A DNA stretch of 64,000 nucleotides from Acinetobacter sp. XH1741 (GCF_041021895.1 NZ_CP157428.1:2418001-2482000), one strand, 5' to 3'; shown: positions 18,091 through 27,286, counted from the stretch's first letter. Numbers and translations are program-made. The notes: generated by a model not told the origin, from the sequence alone.

Positions 18091-19962
18091 TTAAAGGTAA
18101 ATATCCGGTGGATATGGTGTGTTATCACTAATAGGTGTATAGAGGGTATTCTCAACAAAGAATCCATCTGGTGCTTGAGTCATATCAATTGTTATTGAAT
18201 CAAACATCACCTGTGGATAGGCCCATATAAACTGCTTCATCAACCCAAGAGAATTGTTGTTTTTCATATCTCCAAAAATTCGTTGCCAAATTGGTGTTCG
18301 ATAAGGCTTGTTTTTATCAAAGCCATAGATATAAGCAATAGATGCATCTGGTACGAAACCAGATAAATAAGCGACTTTATTTGCAGGATAATTTAAATCT
18401 TGGGTTGGTATTTGAGAAACAGCCTGATGAGCTAAATCTAACTTAGCTTCTAAAAGCCAGTCGTAGGCTTCTGTCATGATGTAATCAAAATTTGGATATG
18501 AATAGTGTTCACTTGGATAGTTGATATAAGTTGCAAGAGTTTGTATTGGAGAGCGAATAGATGGGAAAAAGACTAATGGACATACTTGGGCATTTGCATA
18601 TTTTGCTTTAATAACTGTTCGGATGTCTTGGCAGGTCTGGCCTAATTTATTTCGCAGCCAAGTTTTAAACTCATCATATGGCGTACCAGTTTTATTCAGT
18701 GCATCATAGATGGTTCCTAAGTCTGGAGCATACAAACCTGTATCTGCATTAAAAGCTAACTTCGTTGGATAGTCGTAAACGCATGGTAAATTCGTATCGG
18801 TGTTATACCACCACCACGGCTCACCAATTTGCATATTGACGTCACATCCACCGCTAACCATAGTATCTGCAAATTCAATAAACACTTTATGCAAATATGC
18901 CAAAGCATTTTGATCACTTAAACTAAAAAAATAGCTAGGCGGTTGATAGCCTGTTTTACCTAAATTACTGTTCCAGTCACGTTGTGCCCAAAACTCATTT
19001 GCTCCGAGCGAATACATTTCAAAACTCACCCCAAAAACAGGTTGCATATTTGCATTATGCAAAGCTTGAGCATATTTCTCGTGCCATATACGAGTACATG
19101 GATTAATTACATCTTGACCTGTGACTAATGTGTCAGGAATCTGGAATTTATTAATATCACTTCTCCAGATCATTTCAGGATAATGTGACATCCCACAATA
19201 GTGATTAATAAAACCGTGATATCCCAAAGCAGCCATGTTATCTACTAAGCGCTGAGGGTTCAGATCATAATGATCATCATAACTTGTACATAGGCCATAG
19301 TTATGTTGGGGTACAACGACCCTACTTAGATTTAACTTGGCATTTGCACCTGTAACCACCGAATTTGTAATACGGATATAGCCATCTTCTGCTTGGTTTA
19401 AAGGCAGTGAAGAGTGTCCGTTATAGCTACTGGTGAAACCTGAAAATGCAATTCGCTGAATATTTGTGATTGGAAAGCTATCTGTAGCCGAGAAACCAGC
19501 CTTTACCGTATCCCAATTGATGTGAATATGAGCAGATCTTGAAGATGGAACATCGGCGTAGTTGAATAGGACAATATAAGCAATTTTATCGACCCCATTC
19601 TCATTATAATAAACCGTGAGATTTGGAGTTAAGGACTCATTATTCAAAACGGGCATAGATGGTGACAATTCAATATCAAAATCCCACACTACACCTGAGT
19701 AGCTATATTGAGTTTCATACGCTAAAAATTTGTGGTCTTTAGAATCATAAGAATCCCAGCTAATTCCAACTAGATCTGTGGTCATGCGTGAGCGAAAAGA
19801 TGCTTCAAAACCATTACCATAATTCGTAATTGCAAAAGACATGGTTTGTGGACCATCTACTCTCCAATAGCTTGGGCTGAACCGGTCAATAAGTATATTT
19901 TGAGTAATGGGTTGAGGTGAAACAATCGAATTATTTTGTGCATTTTCTGAATTATTAATCAT
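18091..19962 (-). CDS. Orphan large protein: phage tail-sheath-like / glycosidase-like TIM barrel
   Basis: A 623-residue protein without a signal peptide. Residues about 20-220 are beta-rich (RFSPSYWRVDGPQTMSFAI; RIAFSGFTSSYNG; AEDGYIRITNSVV) and look like a jelly-roll domain. Residues about 230-600 read like a TIM barrel, with acidic residues at the positions used by clan-A glycosidases: IGEPWWWYNTD (strand 4) and YIMTEAYDWLL (strand 7). I believe similar beta-sandwich plus TIM-barrel proteins serve as non-contractile tail sheath proteins in some podoviruses, and such genes also occur alone in Acinetobacter chromosomes. No other phage gene is near. A carbohydrate-active or domesticated phage structural role are both open. 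The gene is monocistronic with its own terminator. Confidence 0.5.
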   Translation of the reverse strand: MINNSENAQNNSIVSPQPITQNILIDRFSPSYWRVDGPQTMSFAITNYGNGFEASFRSRMTTDLVGISWDSYDSKDHKFLAYETQYSYSGVVWDFDIELSPSMPVLNNESLTPNLTVYYNENGVDKIAYIVLFNYADVPSSRSAHIHINWDTVKAGFSATDSFPITNIQRIAFSGFTSSYNGHSSLPLNQAEDGYIRITNSVVTGANAKLNLSRVVVPQHNYGLCTSYDDHYDLNPQRLVDNMAALGYHGFINHYCGMSHYPEMIWRSDINKFQIPDTLVTGQDVINPCTRIWHEKYAQALHNANMQPVFGVSFEMYSLGANEFWAQRDWNSNLGKTGYQPPSYFFSLSDQNALAYLHKVFIEFADTMVSGGCDVNMQIGEPWWWYNTDTNLPCVYDYPTKLAFNADTGLYAPDLGTIYDALNKTGTPYDEFKTWLRNKLGQTCQDIRTVIKAKYANAQVCPLVFFPSIRSPIQTLATYINYPSEHYSYPNFDYIMTEAYDWLLEAKLDLAHQAVSQIPTQDLNYPANKVAYLSGFVPDASIAYIYGFDKNKPYRTPIWQRIFGDMKNNNSLGLMKQFIWAYPQVMFDSITIDMTQAPDGFFVENTLYTPISDNTPYPPDIYL

Positions 19963-20145
19963 GTCATCATGCTCTTAATGGTTTTAAGAAGTTTTATATT
20001 AAATAATAATTTTTTTTATATTGTTCAGATAAGTAACAATAGAGTCTAATCTATTAACAGTAGATCATTATAATTGTCTTTAAAATAATATGATGCTAAC
20101 ACATTATTTTAATTATAAAATGAAGTTTGCAATAAGGAGTAATTA

Positions 20146-21306
20146 ATGCCAAATCTTACACAATTAAGCCAATTTAGAATATTGCTTATTTTTACTCCAT
20201 TTATAACTGTATTAACTGCTTGTAGTGATACGGCATATTATAAAAATACTAAATTAGCAGTTATTTCTGCCTCTAACACAACACCTTACCCAGAAGCAGA
20301 TACATATTTAGGCGAAAAACTTCAGCCAAATGAAAAAATGATGGCTCAAGAAATATCTAGTGTTATTGAAGAAGCAATTCGAAAAGACTACCCAGCTGGT
20401 AAGGCCTTACGAGATGCGCACCCTAAAGCACATGGATGTGTTCGTGCCGACTTTCATGTTCTTGAAAATATCCCAACTCAATATGCAAAAGGTATATTCA
20501 TTCCGAATAAAAACTATCAGGCATGGATTCGCTTTTCAAATGCTTCTAATGATGCTTCTAGAGCTGACATTGAAAAAGATGCTCGCGGGATGGCTATAAA
20601 AGTTTTAGGTGTGCCTGGTCAGAAAATTTTGGAAAGTGAGAAAGATGCGAAAACTCAAGATTTTATTATGATTAACCATCCTGTCTTTTTTGTAAATGAT
20701 GGGCAAAGATATCTTTCTTTTATGCATGACGTTAATAGTGAGAGTGTGATTAAAAAATTTCATATACCTTTCGCTTTAGGACTTAAAGGAACGGTGAATG
20801 CTTTAGGGGCAAGAAATTCTAAAATATCTAATCCGTTATATGCACGTTACTGGTCTATGGTGCCCTATCAATTAGGACTGGGTAATGAGCGCCAAGCTGT
20901 AAAATATTCCGTGAGAAATTGTTCTACAGTTACTAGTGCACTCCCTAAAAGCCCAAGCCATAATTTTTTAAGAGAGGCTTTAAAAGATACACTGCAAAAG
21001 CAAGATGTTTGCATGGAATTTCTTGTACAACCAAGAACCTCTACAAAAATGCTTGTAGAAGATGCAATGACTGAATGGAAAGAAAATGAAGCTCCTTTTT
21101 ATCGGGTGGCGACTATTCATATTCCAAAGCAAAACTTTGATACGCCTGAGCAGAACGAGTTCTGTGAAAACCTTTCTTTCACGCCGTGGCATGCTTTACC
21201 AGAACACAAACCATTAGGGGCAATAAATAGACTACGTAAAATTATTTATGAAAACATAAGCAAAGTTAGACATGATATGAACTCAGCGATCAGACAAGAA
21301 CCTTAG
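20146..21306 (+). CDS. Catalase-like heme-family lipoprotein
   Basis: A 386-residue protein with a lipoprotein signal ending FITVLTAC (Cys26), so it should be anchored to a membrane facing the periplasm. The body matches the divergent catalase-related (SrpA-like) family: HPKAHGCVRADFHVL with the distal His, FSNASND...ARGMAIKVLG, and near the end INRLRKIIYENIS, whose Tyr is the likely heme ligand. Related proteins are small heme peroxidases or fatty-acid-hydroperoxide enzymes rather than true catalases, so H2O2 dismutation should not be assumed. The ATG at 20146 has the ribosome site AATAAGGAG. It is divergent from the TIM-barrel gene and ends at a hairpin terminator. Confidence 0.8.
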   Translation: MPNLTQLSQFRILLIFTPFITVLTACSDTAYYKNTKLAVISASNTTPYPEADTYLGEKLQPNEKMMAQEISSVIEEAIRKDYPAGKALRDAHPKAHGCVRADFHVLENIPTQYAKGIFIPNKNYQAWIRFSNASNDASRADIEKDARGMAIKVLGVPGQKILESEKDAKTQDFIMINHPVFFVNDGQRYLSFMHDVNSESVIKKFHIPFALGLKGTVNALGARNSKISNPLYARYWSMVPYQLGLGNERQAVKYSVRNCSTVTSALPKSPSHNFLREALKDTLQKQDVCMEFLVQPRTSTKMLVEDAMTEWKENEAPFYRVATIHIPKQNFDTPEQNEFCENLSFTPWHALPEHKPLGAINRLRKIIYENISKVRHDMNSAIRQEP

Positions 21307-21333
21307 TCAATACTTTACAATGAATTACTACAA

Positions 21334-21360
21334 ACGAACCGCTTATAAAAAGCAGTTCGT
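21334..21360 (+). terminator. Hairpin terminator between the catalase-like gene and the first paralogue
   Basis: ACGAACcGCTT / AAGCaGTTCGT (one internal mismatch) with an AT loop, followed by TTTATT. It lies between convergent genes and could act in both directions. Confidence 0.65.
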
Positions 21361-21403
21361 TTATTCGTAAATGCTTGTTGAATACATACGATATATCTAC
21401 TTT

Positions 21404-21763
21404 CTACAAATTAGTATTTTCAACAATACAGCTTGGGCTGGCTAACAGCTTTTTTATTGAATAATCTCCCTTGCCTGTGTCTATCGTGATTCGATCAATA
21501 AAATCTGCTAACCATAAAATGAAATCTTCCTCACTTTTATAGTATGGAATTAAGCTGGTGCCTAGCCTAAAAGGTAACCCATCTTGAAAGCTAAGTACCG
21601 ATCCACCAAAATCCAAAAAATTATATAAAAACTTTAATTCTGTTCCTGTAATTGCTTTTTTTATTTCTACAATTAAATTATTCAAATCTTTCAAATGATC
21701 ATTTGAGTGAGCTTTATTAAAGTTTTTAGAAATTTTTTCTGCTAATAGTAAGTATTTTGGCAT
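21404..21763 (-). CDS. Hypothetical protein, tandem paralogue A
   Basis: A 119-residue, apparently soluble protein without signal peptide or membrane segment. I recognise no family. Its sequence parallels the product of 22271-22738: both start MP[KQ]YL followed by AEK, share LNNLI..I+K.I.GT..K..YNF.DF in the middle, and SL-P-YK...+-ILWLA-FI-R-T in the second half. Their leader bases (GGAGATAG before the ATG) are also the same, so they arose by duplication. Conserved aromatic and acidic positions suggest a small alpha/beta fold. The genes are codirectional but separated by 507 bases that include two hairpins, so they are probably transcribed separately. Confidence 0.6.
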   Translation of the reverse strand: MPKYLLLAEKISKNFNKAHSNDHLKDLNNLIVEIKKAITGTELKFLYNFLDFGGSVLSFQDGLPFRLGTSLIPYYKSEEDFILWLADFIDRITIDTGKGDYSIKKLLASPSCIVENTNL

Positions 21764-21990
21764 TTCTATCTCCTTATCAATTTTTTTATAAAATATGAGT
21801 ATAAGTTTAATTTTTTATAAGAAAGTTTTTAGTTTTTATTAAAGTGTTATTTATTTTTAAAATTAATATAATTTTTATGTCATTTTAAGCTTTTATTATT
21901 TTAAAAGTGTGAACTGCTTTGAAATATATTCTGATTAAATTAATAGGTTTTATTGTTGTTATCAAGTTGAACACTTTAATAATTATAATA

Positions 21991-22024
21991 AATAAGCTCA
22001 ACCCCTTTAGAAATTGAGCTTATT
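21991..22024. terminator. Terminator-like hairpin between the two paralogues
   Basis: AATAAGCTCAA (21991-22001) pairs perfectly with TTGAGCTTATT (22014-22024), followed by TTTAAT on the plus strand. No plus-strand gene is visible upstream, so it may be left from a lost gene. The remainder of 21764-22189 is AT-rich without a gene. Confidence 0.55.
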
Positions 22025-22189
22025 TTTAATTGACTTAAGATGCGTAAAGTATTTTGCTTTAATCCTAATTCATTTTTCGGGAAATACTTAATTTAAGCAT
22101 TTCTCCAAATTTTCTTAATTCTCTAATCTGATTATGCGAAATATCAAAATCATATTCCCACATGTGTATAGAGAAAAATTATCGAAAAA

Positions 22190-22209
22190 AACCGCCCCAG
22201 AAGGCGGTT
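22190..22209 (-). terminator. Terminator after tandem paralogue B
   Basis: AACCGCC / GGCGGTT with a 6-base loop. On the minus strand the stem runs directly into a T-tract (TTTTTTTCG), the normal form of a factor-independent terminator. Confidence 0.75.
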
Positions 22210-22270
22210 GCTGAATTTTGACAGCGATACATAGAAGTGTGGTGGAGACACTTCTATATTTCTTATAATG

Positions 22271-22738
22271 TTATTTTTCTTCGTTTTTAATTTTCATAAA
22301 ATCTTCTGATTTAAAGTAGTTAATGATGAGTTCACCGCCATCTGCTGGCTGTGTTGGTATCGATGGGCTCTTAACACCATCACCTTCAGCATTAAACTTA
22401 AAATCGGGGGGAATAAATTTTGAAATAGGTGGAAGCTTGGTCTCTCCTCCTGTGGTCATTCTTTCTATAAATCCTGCCAACCATAAAATATATTCATCTT
22501 TATTTTTATAATTAGGCATTAAGCTAATATCAATTTTAACGGCGCATTCCTCTAATGGCTTTGTTAAGCATTCTTCAAAGTCAATAAAGTTATATTTTAG
22601 CTTAAATTGTGTTCCTTTGATTTCTTTACGGATTACGCCTATTAAGTTATTCAAGTGTTCGGTTGGAGTATCAGCGAAAAGGGCCTTTTCTTCAATTTTT
22701 TTATAAACCTTTTCAGCAATCATTAAATATTGTGGCAT
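22271..22738 (-). CDS. Hypothetical protein, tandem paralogue B
   Basis: A 155-residue soluble protein of unrecognised family, paralogous to the product of 21404-21763 over its first 105 or so residues (see the shared pattern there). It differs by a C-terminal extension of about 45 residues that is proline- and glycine-rich (PPISKFIPPDFKFNAEGDG and onward), then a charged tail ending KIKNEEK. The ATG at 22738 follows a strong ribosome site (AAGGAGATAG) that is repeated almost identically before paralogue A. A terminator follows immediately. Tandem small paralogues like these are often immunity proteins, but no toxin gene is nearby and that role is not supported here. Confidence 0.6.
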   Translation of the reverse strand: MPQYLMIAEKVYKKIEEKALFADTPTEHLNNLIGVIRKEIKGTQFKLKYNFIDFEECLTKPLEECAVKIDISLMPNYKNKDEYILWLAGFIERMTTGGETKLPPISKFIPPDFKFNAEGDGVKSPSIPTQPADGGELIINYFKSEDFMKIKNEEK

Positions 22739-23006
22739 TTCCTATCTCCTTCCTATTTTTGGTAGGCTGCTCACTCAGCTTTTCAAGGAATTATGATAGA
22801 AATCATGTGTTGTAATGTAGTTATTATTAAACCAATTGTAAGTAGTGTGTACTTATGAAAATAAAACTTCTGGTAAACGACATCTTATAAAAACAAAGAG
22901 AAATAGGTTGCTGTTTTATCAGTAAAACTTATAAATTGTCGAAATATTTGTTTGCAGTAAAGTACATGCCCTATCATCAAGTTAATCGGTCAATATATAG
23001 ATAAAA

Positions 23007-23038
23007 CTGGCTTTAGTTCTCAATAACTTAAAAGCCAG
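23007..23038 (-). terminator. Terminator after the znuD-like gene
   Basis: CTGGCTTT / AAAGCCAG, with AGTT/AACT continuing the stem inside. On the minus strand it is followed by TTTTATC. The rest of 22739-23073 shows no gene. Confidence 0.65.
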
Positions 23039-23073
23039 CCTAGCTTATTTCAATAAGGAACTCAGCCAACCCT

Positions 23074-25392
23074 CTAAATATGCATAGTGACTCCAAGTTG
23101 AAAAGCTCGACCTGGTAGTGGTGCAATATATTTTAGAGGAGAATTTTGTGGTCGTGCTTCTTCATTCAGTAAGTTAGTGCCATTTAAGAAAATATCGAAT
23201 GATGCATTTTTTAGATTCAATTTTTTATTTATCTTAAAATCAAGCAAATTGTAGGCAGGTAACGCAACTTCTCGAAAGACATTTTTACCTAAATATTCTG
23301 GCTCATCATAGTAAATACTTGAGACTCGTCCCGACCAAGAGTCCTGTTTCCATTCGAGATATGAACCATAACGATTTGTAGGCATATTCGGTAAGTAAAT
23401 CCCATCATTAGATAACCTTATGCTTGAGGGATGAGTCGCCTTATTTTTAACTAAATCAGCTAACCCACCCACTTTGATCGTTCCAATTTTATTAAGATTA
23501 AATTCATAGCTTAAATCTACTTCAAATCCTTTAACTTCTGTATCTGTCTGTCTCCAGTACTTCAAAGGTAAACGATTTTGCATTTCTACCCCAGAATGAG
23601 TTAAATACATGTAATTCTTAAAATCTATTTGATAGCCAACAATTGCTAACTCAGCATTTTTCCAATTTAATAACATGCTTAATTCTAAATTTTTAGCTTT
23701 TTCAGGTCTGAGAGATTGGTTTCCTTCTTCTTGGGTCATGACAGAATAGTGAGCATTACTTGCATAGAGTTCATTAACCTCAGGGGCTCGTTCTGATATG
23801 GTGTAATTGGCTTTTAGATTTAAATAATTGTTAACCTTGAGGCCAGCTCCAACATAATAATGATTTAAATCATAATGTTGATCTTTTTGTTTTTTAGTGC
23901 TTGCATTTCTGGACAATTTAAAATCTTGATCTTGAATTTCGTGTTCAACTTTCTCAAATCGATACCCTGTATTTACATAGAATTTTTTAAAATTTAATTC
24001 TTCTTGTAAAAAAATAGCTTTATTAAAAGTGTTAACATTTGGCAAATAGCGTTCTTTACCGCTTCCTTCGATATCTCTATTTCTGATACTAAAACCAAGT
24101 GACCCCTTTAATTTTTTAAACGGTGCCTGTGACATTATTACTTCAAGTAGCTGATCACTAATCTTGTATTCATTTGCTTGTGTCGTACCTAGATACTCAC
24201 CTGATTTATTGGAAAGCTGTTGAAGTCTTATGCTTATATCATTAAGCAAAGGAACTGGTTGTAACCATAAAGAATCTAAGGCAAAACGATTTTGTTCAAT
24301 TTTGACACCAACAGGTATGGTTTCATATTTGTCTTGAAAAGATTGATTCTGCATTGAAAACCCAGGTACGCCGTACTCACTTTTTTTTCTGTCTGCGCTT
24401 AAACCAATGTACCCTTTGTCAAAAAAATAGGTTGTCCCTATTCCAGCACTCTCATTTTGGGCATAACTATTTCCTAATTTTTTATAATAATTTGGTGTAA
24501 CGTCATTATTAACCTTCTTTATGGTATTTTGTGGGGTGTTAGGAATATATGCGGGGTTCTTGGGGTTGATATATGTTTTCCCTCCCCATTTCGATGTTGG
24601 CTTATCGGTATAAAATGAAAATTCGCCGTCTGCCCAATCCGGATTTTCAGTCATGAACTGATCTATATACTGTTGCGATGCTTTGTTATAAATCTTTTGA
24701 ATTCTACTATCTTTTTGACAAGATTCTGCTAATGCACTATTGGTCCCGCCCATATTAAAAAAAACCTGATTTTCGCAGACGCTCGCTTTGCTATACCCCG
24801 GTATCTTATAAGATGAGATTTCCTGTTCTGAATATCTTAAGTTGGTTGACCAATGATTTTGATCATTGATATTCAAATTGAAACCTTTTGCATCTAAATC
24901 ATTAAATCCTTTTCTATAAACGATATCCATATTGTGGGGTTTATCTTCAATTGTTTTAGATATCAAACCTGATTCTATTTGTACACTCCCTCCTATTGCA
25001 CTTCCACCATAACGAACACTATTGGAGTTTTTGTTTACTATAATTTCATCAGTAAACAAAGGATCAAATGGGATATTAATATTTCCACTGATTGCATTCA
25101 TTCCATTAATAGGTTGATCATTTTCCAAGACGAGAACTCTATTGCCACTCAGACTGCGTATCATGGGTGCACCGGAATTTGGTCCAAATGAAGTACTTTG
25201 TATTCCTGAGATATGTTTAAGTGCATCTCCTAAGGTATTGGTCGTATTAATATTTTCTTTGGTCACAACATTTGATTTTTCCTCTGATAAATTCGCCTTA
25301 AAAATAAGTGGTTTTAGACGAGTTATATTTTCTTCGGCCTGTACTTGTTGAGTTGCTAACAAAATTAAAGGTATAGCTGTAAACGATTTCAT
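23074..25392 (-). CDS. znuD: TonB-dependent outer membrane receptor, ZnuD-like (zinc uptake)
   Basis: A 772-residue TonB-dependent receptor. After a signal peptide (cut near QVQA-E) the plug domain reads TLGDALKHISGIQSTSFGPNSG, then PMIRSLSGNRVLVLEND and SVRYGGSAIGGSVQI. A 22-strand barrel follows and ends LPGRAFQLGVTMHI. The plug GIQSTSFGPNSGxPMIR form is characteristic of the ZnuD/HumA-like branch. An extracellular loop carries two cysteines (SVCENQV and AESCQKD), reminiscent of the Cys-containing zinc-capture loop of neisserial ZnuD. A 42-bp palindrome containing a Zur-type operator sits 11 bases upstream, which supports zinc rather than heme or siderophore as substrate. Acinetobacter has more than one ZnuD, and I cannot say which this is. 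Confidence 0.8.
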   Translation of the reverse strand: MKSFTAIPLILLATQQVQAEENITRLKPLIFKANLSEEKSNVVTKENINTTNTLGDALKHISGIQSTSFGPNSGAPMIRSLSGNRVLVLENDQPINGMNAISGNINIPFDPLFTDEIIVNKNSNSVRYGGSAIGGSVQIESGLISKTIEDKPHNMDIVYRKGFNDLDAKGFNLNINDQNHWSTNLRYSEQEISSYKIPGYSKASVCENQVFFNMGGTNSALAESCQKDSRIQKIYNKASQQYIDQFMTENPDWADGEFSFYTDKPTSKWGGKTYINPKNPAYIPNTPQNTIKKVNNDVTPNYYKKLGNSYAQNESAGIGTTYFFDKGYIGLSADRKKSEYGVPGFSMQNQSFQDKYETIPVGVKIEQNRFALDSLWLQPVPLLNDISIRLQQLSNKSGEYLGTTQANEYKISDQLLEVIMSQAPFKKLKGSLGFSIRNRDIEGSGKERYLPNVNTFNKAIFLQEELNFKKFYVNTGYRFEKVEHEIQDQDFKLSRNASTKKQKDQHYDLNHYYVGAGLKVNNYLNLKANYTISERAPEVNELYASNAHYSVMTQEEGNQSLRPEKAKNLELSMLLNWKNAELAIVGYQIDFKNYMYLTHSGVEMQNRLPLKYWRQTDTEVKGFEVDLSYEFNLNKIGTIKVGGLADLVKNKATHPSSIRLSNDGIYLPNMPTNRYGSYLEWKQDSWSGRVSSIYYDEPEYLGKNVFREVALPAYNLLDFKINKKLNLKNASFDIFLNGTNLLNEEARPQNSPLKYIAPLPGRAFQLGVTMHI

Positions 25393-25402
25393 AAATTCCC
25401 CC

Positions 25403-25444
25403 TAAGCATCAAATGTTATGTTATAACATAACATTTGATGCTTA
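25403..25444. promoter_or_regulatory. 42-bp perfect palindrome containing a Zur-type operator
   Basis: The half-site TAAGCATCAAATGTTATGTT continues to the centre between 25423 and 25424 and is mirrored exactly to 25444. The inner AATGTTAT...ATAACATT matches the known Zur box pattern of gammaproteobacteria (AATGTTATAnTATAACATT type). The core GTTATAAC makes two overlapping dyads possible. It lies immediately upstream of the znuD-like start. Confidence 0.8.
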
Positions 25445-25594
25445 GAAAATTATTTAGATTTTCAGTTTTAATGGGGACTTCTACTAGACGAGGCAGTTAT
25501 CAGTTCTTCCTTTGAGTAATATTTATGGTTATCGTTTTGAATGCTTTATTTTTCTAGTGGAGATTTCTTTTTACTTTAACAATCTTGTGTCAAA

Positions 25595-25660
25595 AATAGT
25601 TAAAAATAACCTTTCGGTGTAACTATAGATGGGAAAATTAAGGTTAAACATAACTATTTA
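25595..25660 (+). promoter_or_regulatory. Spaced inverted repeat upstream of the phospholipase D gene
   Basis: AAATAGTTA (25595-25603) and TAACTATTT (25652-25660) are exact inverted copies; ATAACC and GGTTAA lie inside them. They could be an operator pair or an mRNA leader structure. Nothing else is visible in 25445-25711. Confidence 0.35.
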
Positions 25661-25711
25661 TCTTCATATCTGTTTGTATTTTATAAATAATAAAAAAGAT
25701 TAAAATCATAT

Positions 25712-27277
25712 ATGCTTAGTTTACATCAATTATATCGCCAATATAGTACTATGGCCCTAAGCGCTTGGGGCTTTACGGATTTACCTTCTTATACAGATAC
25801 ATATGATCCTAATGAGAAAGATATAGTGATAAAGACAAATAATTGGTTGAATGACATTACCGCAGAAGAAAAAACGCGTCAGGGCCTTACAGCTTTTGTA
25901 GCTCTTGATGATGCATTTATGAGTATCGCTTCACGTATATATTTGATTAGAAACGCCAAGGAAACGATAGATCTACAATATTATATTTGGACCAATGATT
26001 TTGTGGGTAACCTCATCTTGCATGAACTGCTTAAGGCCGCAGATCGGGGTATTAAAGTCCGCTTATTAATTGATGATCAAAATGGCATAAAGCTAGACGG
26101 TATATTAAGAAGTCTTTTACAGCATTCCAACTTTGAAATTAAATTATTTAATCCCTATAAATTTAGATACTTACGTGTTTTTGACTATCTTTTTCGCTTC
26201 AAAAAAGTGAATCACCGCATGCACAACAAGCTCATTATTGCGGATGCCTCGATAGCAGTAACAGGCGGTAGAAATATTAGTAGTGAATACTTTGAAGCAA
26301 GTAGTAAGTTTCAGTTTACAGACTTGGATATCTTGTTTTACGGAGATGCGGTACGGCATGCTCAAGCTGTATTTAATGATTTTTGGGAAAGTACCTTAAG
26401 TGTAAATGCGACTGACATTATTGGAACTTGTGCTGAGCATCATTTAAAGGCTTTGAGAGAACATTATGAGCAATTGCACCATGAAAACCATAGCTTAACT
26501 GAAGATAAGCTATACGATGCTCAAAGTTACTTAAAAGAGCTTTTAGAGCACAATCCTATTCAATGGTCTAAAGCGCATTTTGTTGCGGACTCTCCAAAGA
26601 AAATTTTAGGTACAGCCACTGAAAATGAAATGCTTTATGGGCAAGTTATGTCTATTATGGGTAAACCTAAAGAGCATTTAGAATTAGTTTCTGCTTATTT
26701 TGTACCTACCCAACAAGGTACTTATTATCTAAAGCAACTAAGAGTTGAAGGGATTAAAATTCGTGCTTTAACAAACTCATTTGCTGCGAACGATGTTGCA
26801 ATTGTTCATGCCTTTTATAGTCAATATCGCGTAGAAATGCTTAAAAATGGCATTGAGCTTTATGAGTTTAAACCTGTTTTGGAACGGCGCCGTAGAACAT
26901 GGTATGAAGTCGTAACGGGTAGTGTAATTCCTGCGAAAGGCAAAAATAAGTCAAGTTTGCATGCTAAATTTTTTGATGTAGATGGCAAAGTATTTATCGG
27001 ATCATTTAACTTTGACCCCCGCTCTACTTATTTAAACACTGAAGTCGGCTTAGTGATCGAATCTAACCAATTACAAGACCAGATTTCAATTATGTTAGAC
27101 CAACATTTACCGCAAGTGGCCTATCAACTTAAACTCAATAGCCAAGGGCAAATTATTTGGCTGGATTATCAGTCAAATGGACAAATCGTTGAACATGATA
27201 AAGACCCTGGTACGAGTCGTTTCCAAAGAACAATGATCAAAGCTGTTTCTTATTTGCCGATCGAGTGGATGATGTAA
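25712..27277 (+). CDS. Phospholipase D / cardiolipin synthase superfamily protein
   Basis: A 521-residue protein with two HKD catalytic motifs: HNKLIIADASIAVTGGRN at about residue 172 and HAKFFDVDGKVFIGSFNFDP at about residue 418. Each HxK(x4)D half makes one half of the shared active site; GRNISSEYF and FDPRSTYLNTE are the expected following segments. QYYIWTNDFVGNLI and KVRLLIDDQNG near the start are typical of bacterial cardiolipin-synthase-like PLDs. No signal peptide or transmembrane pair is evident, which differs from classical ClsA. The ribosome site before the ATG at 25712 is poor, so the exact start is less certain. It is likely a membrane-associated transphosphatidylase or hydrolase; Acinetobacter carries several PLD paralogues. 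Confidence 0.85.
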   Translation: MLSLHQLYRQYSTMALSAWGFTDLPSYTDTYDPNEKDIVIKTNNWLNDITAEEKTRQGLTAFVALDDAFMSIASRIYLIRNAKETIDLQYYIWTNDFVGNLILHELLKAADRGIKVRLLIDDQNGIKLDGILRSLLQHSNFEIKLFNPYKFRYLRVFDYLFRFKKVNHRMHNKLIIADASIAVTGGRNISSEYFEASSKFQFTDLDILFYGDAVRHAQAVFNDFWESTLSVNATDIIGTCAEHHLKALREHYEQLHHENHSLTEDKLYDAQSYLKELLEHNPIQWSKAHFVADSPKKILGTATENEMLYGQVMSIMGKPKEHLELVSAYFVPTQQGTYYLKQLRVEGIKIRALTNSFAANDVAIVHAFYSQYRVEMLKNGIELYEFKPVLERRRRTWYEVVTGSVIPAKGKNKSSLHAKFFDVDGKVFIGSFNFDPRSTYLNTEVGLVIESNQLQDQISIMLDQHLPQVAYQLKLNSQGQIIWLDYQSNGQIVEHDKDPGTSRFQRTMIKAVSYLPIEWMM

Positions 27278-27286
27278 TTATGAATA

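Noticed and set aside
18091..22738. Prophage remnant or defence island
   Set aside because: Only one phage-like protein is present; no integrase, terminase, capsid, nuclease or toxin gene was seen among the neighbours.
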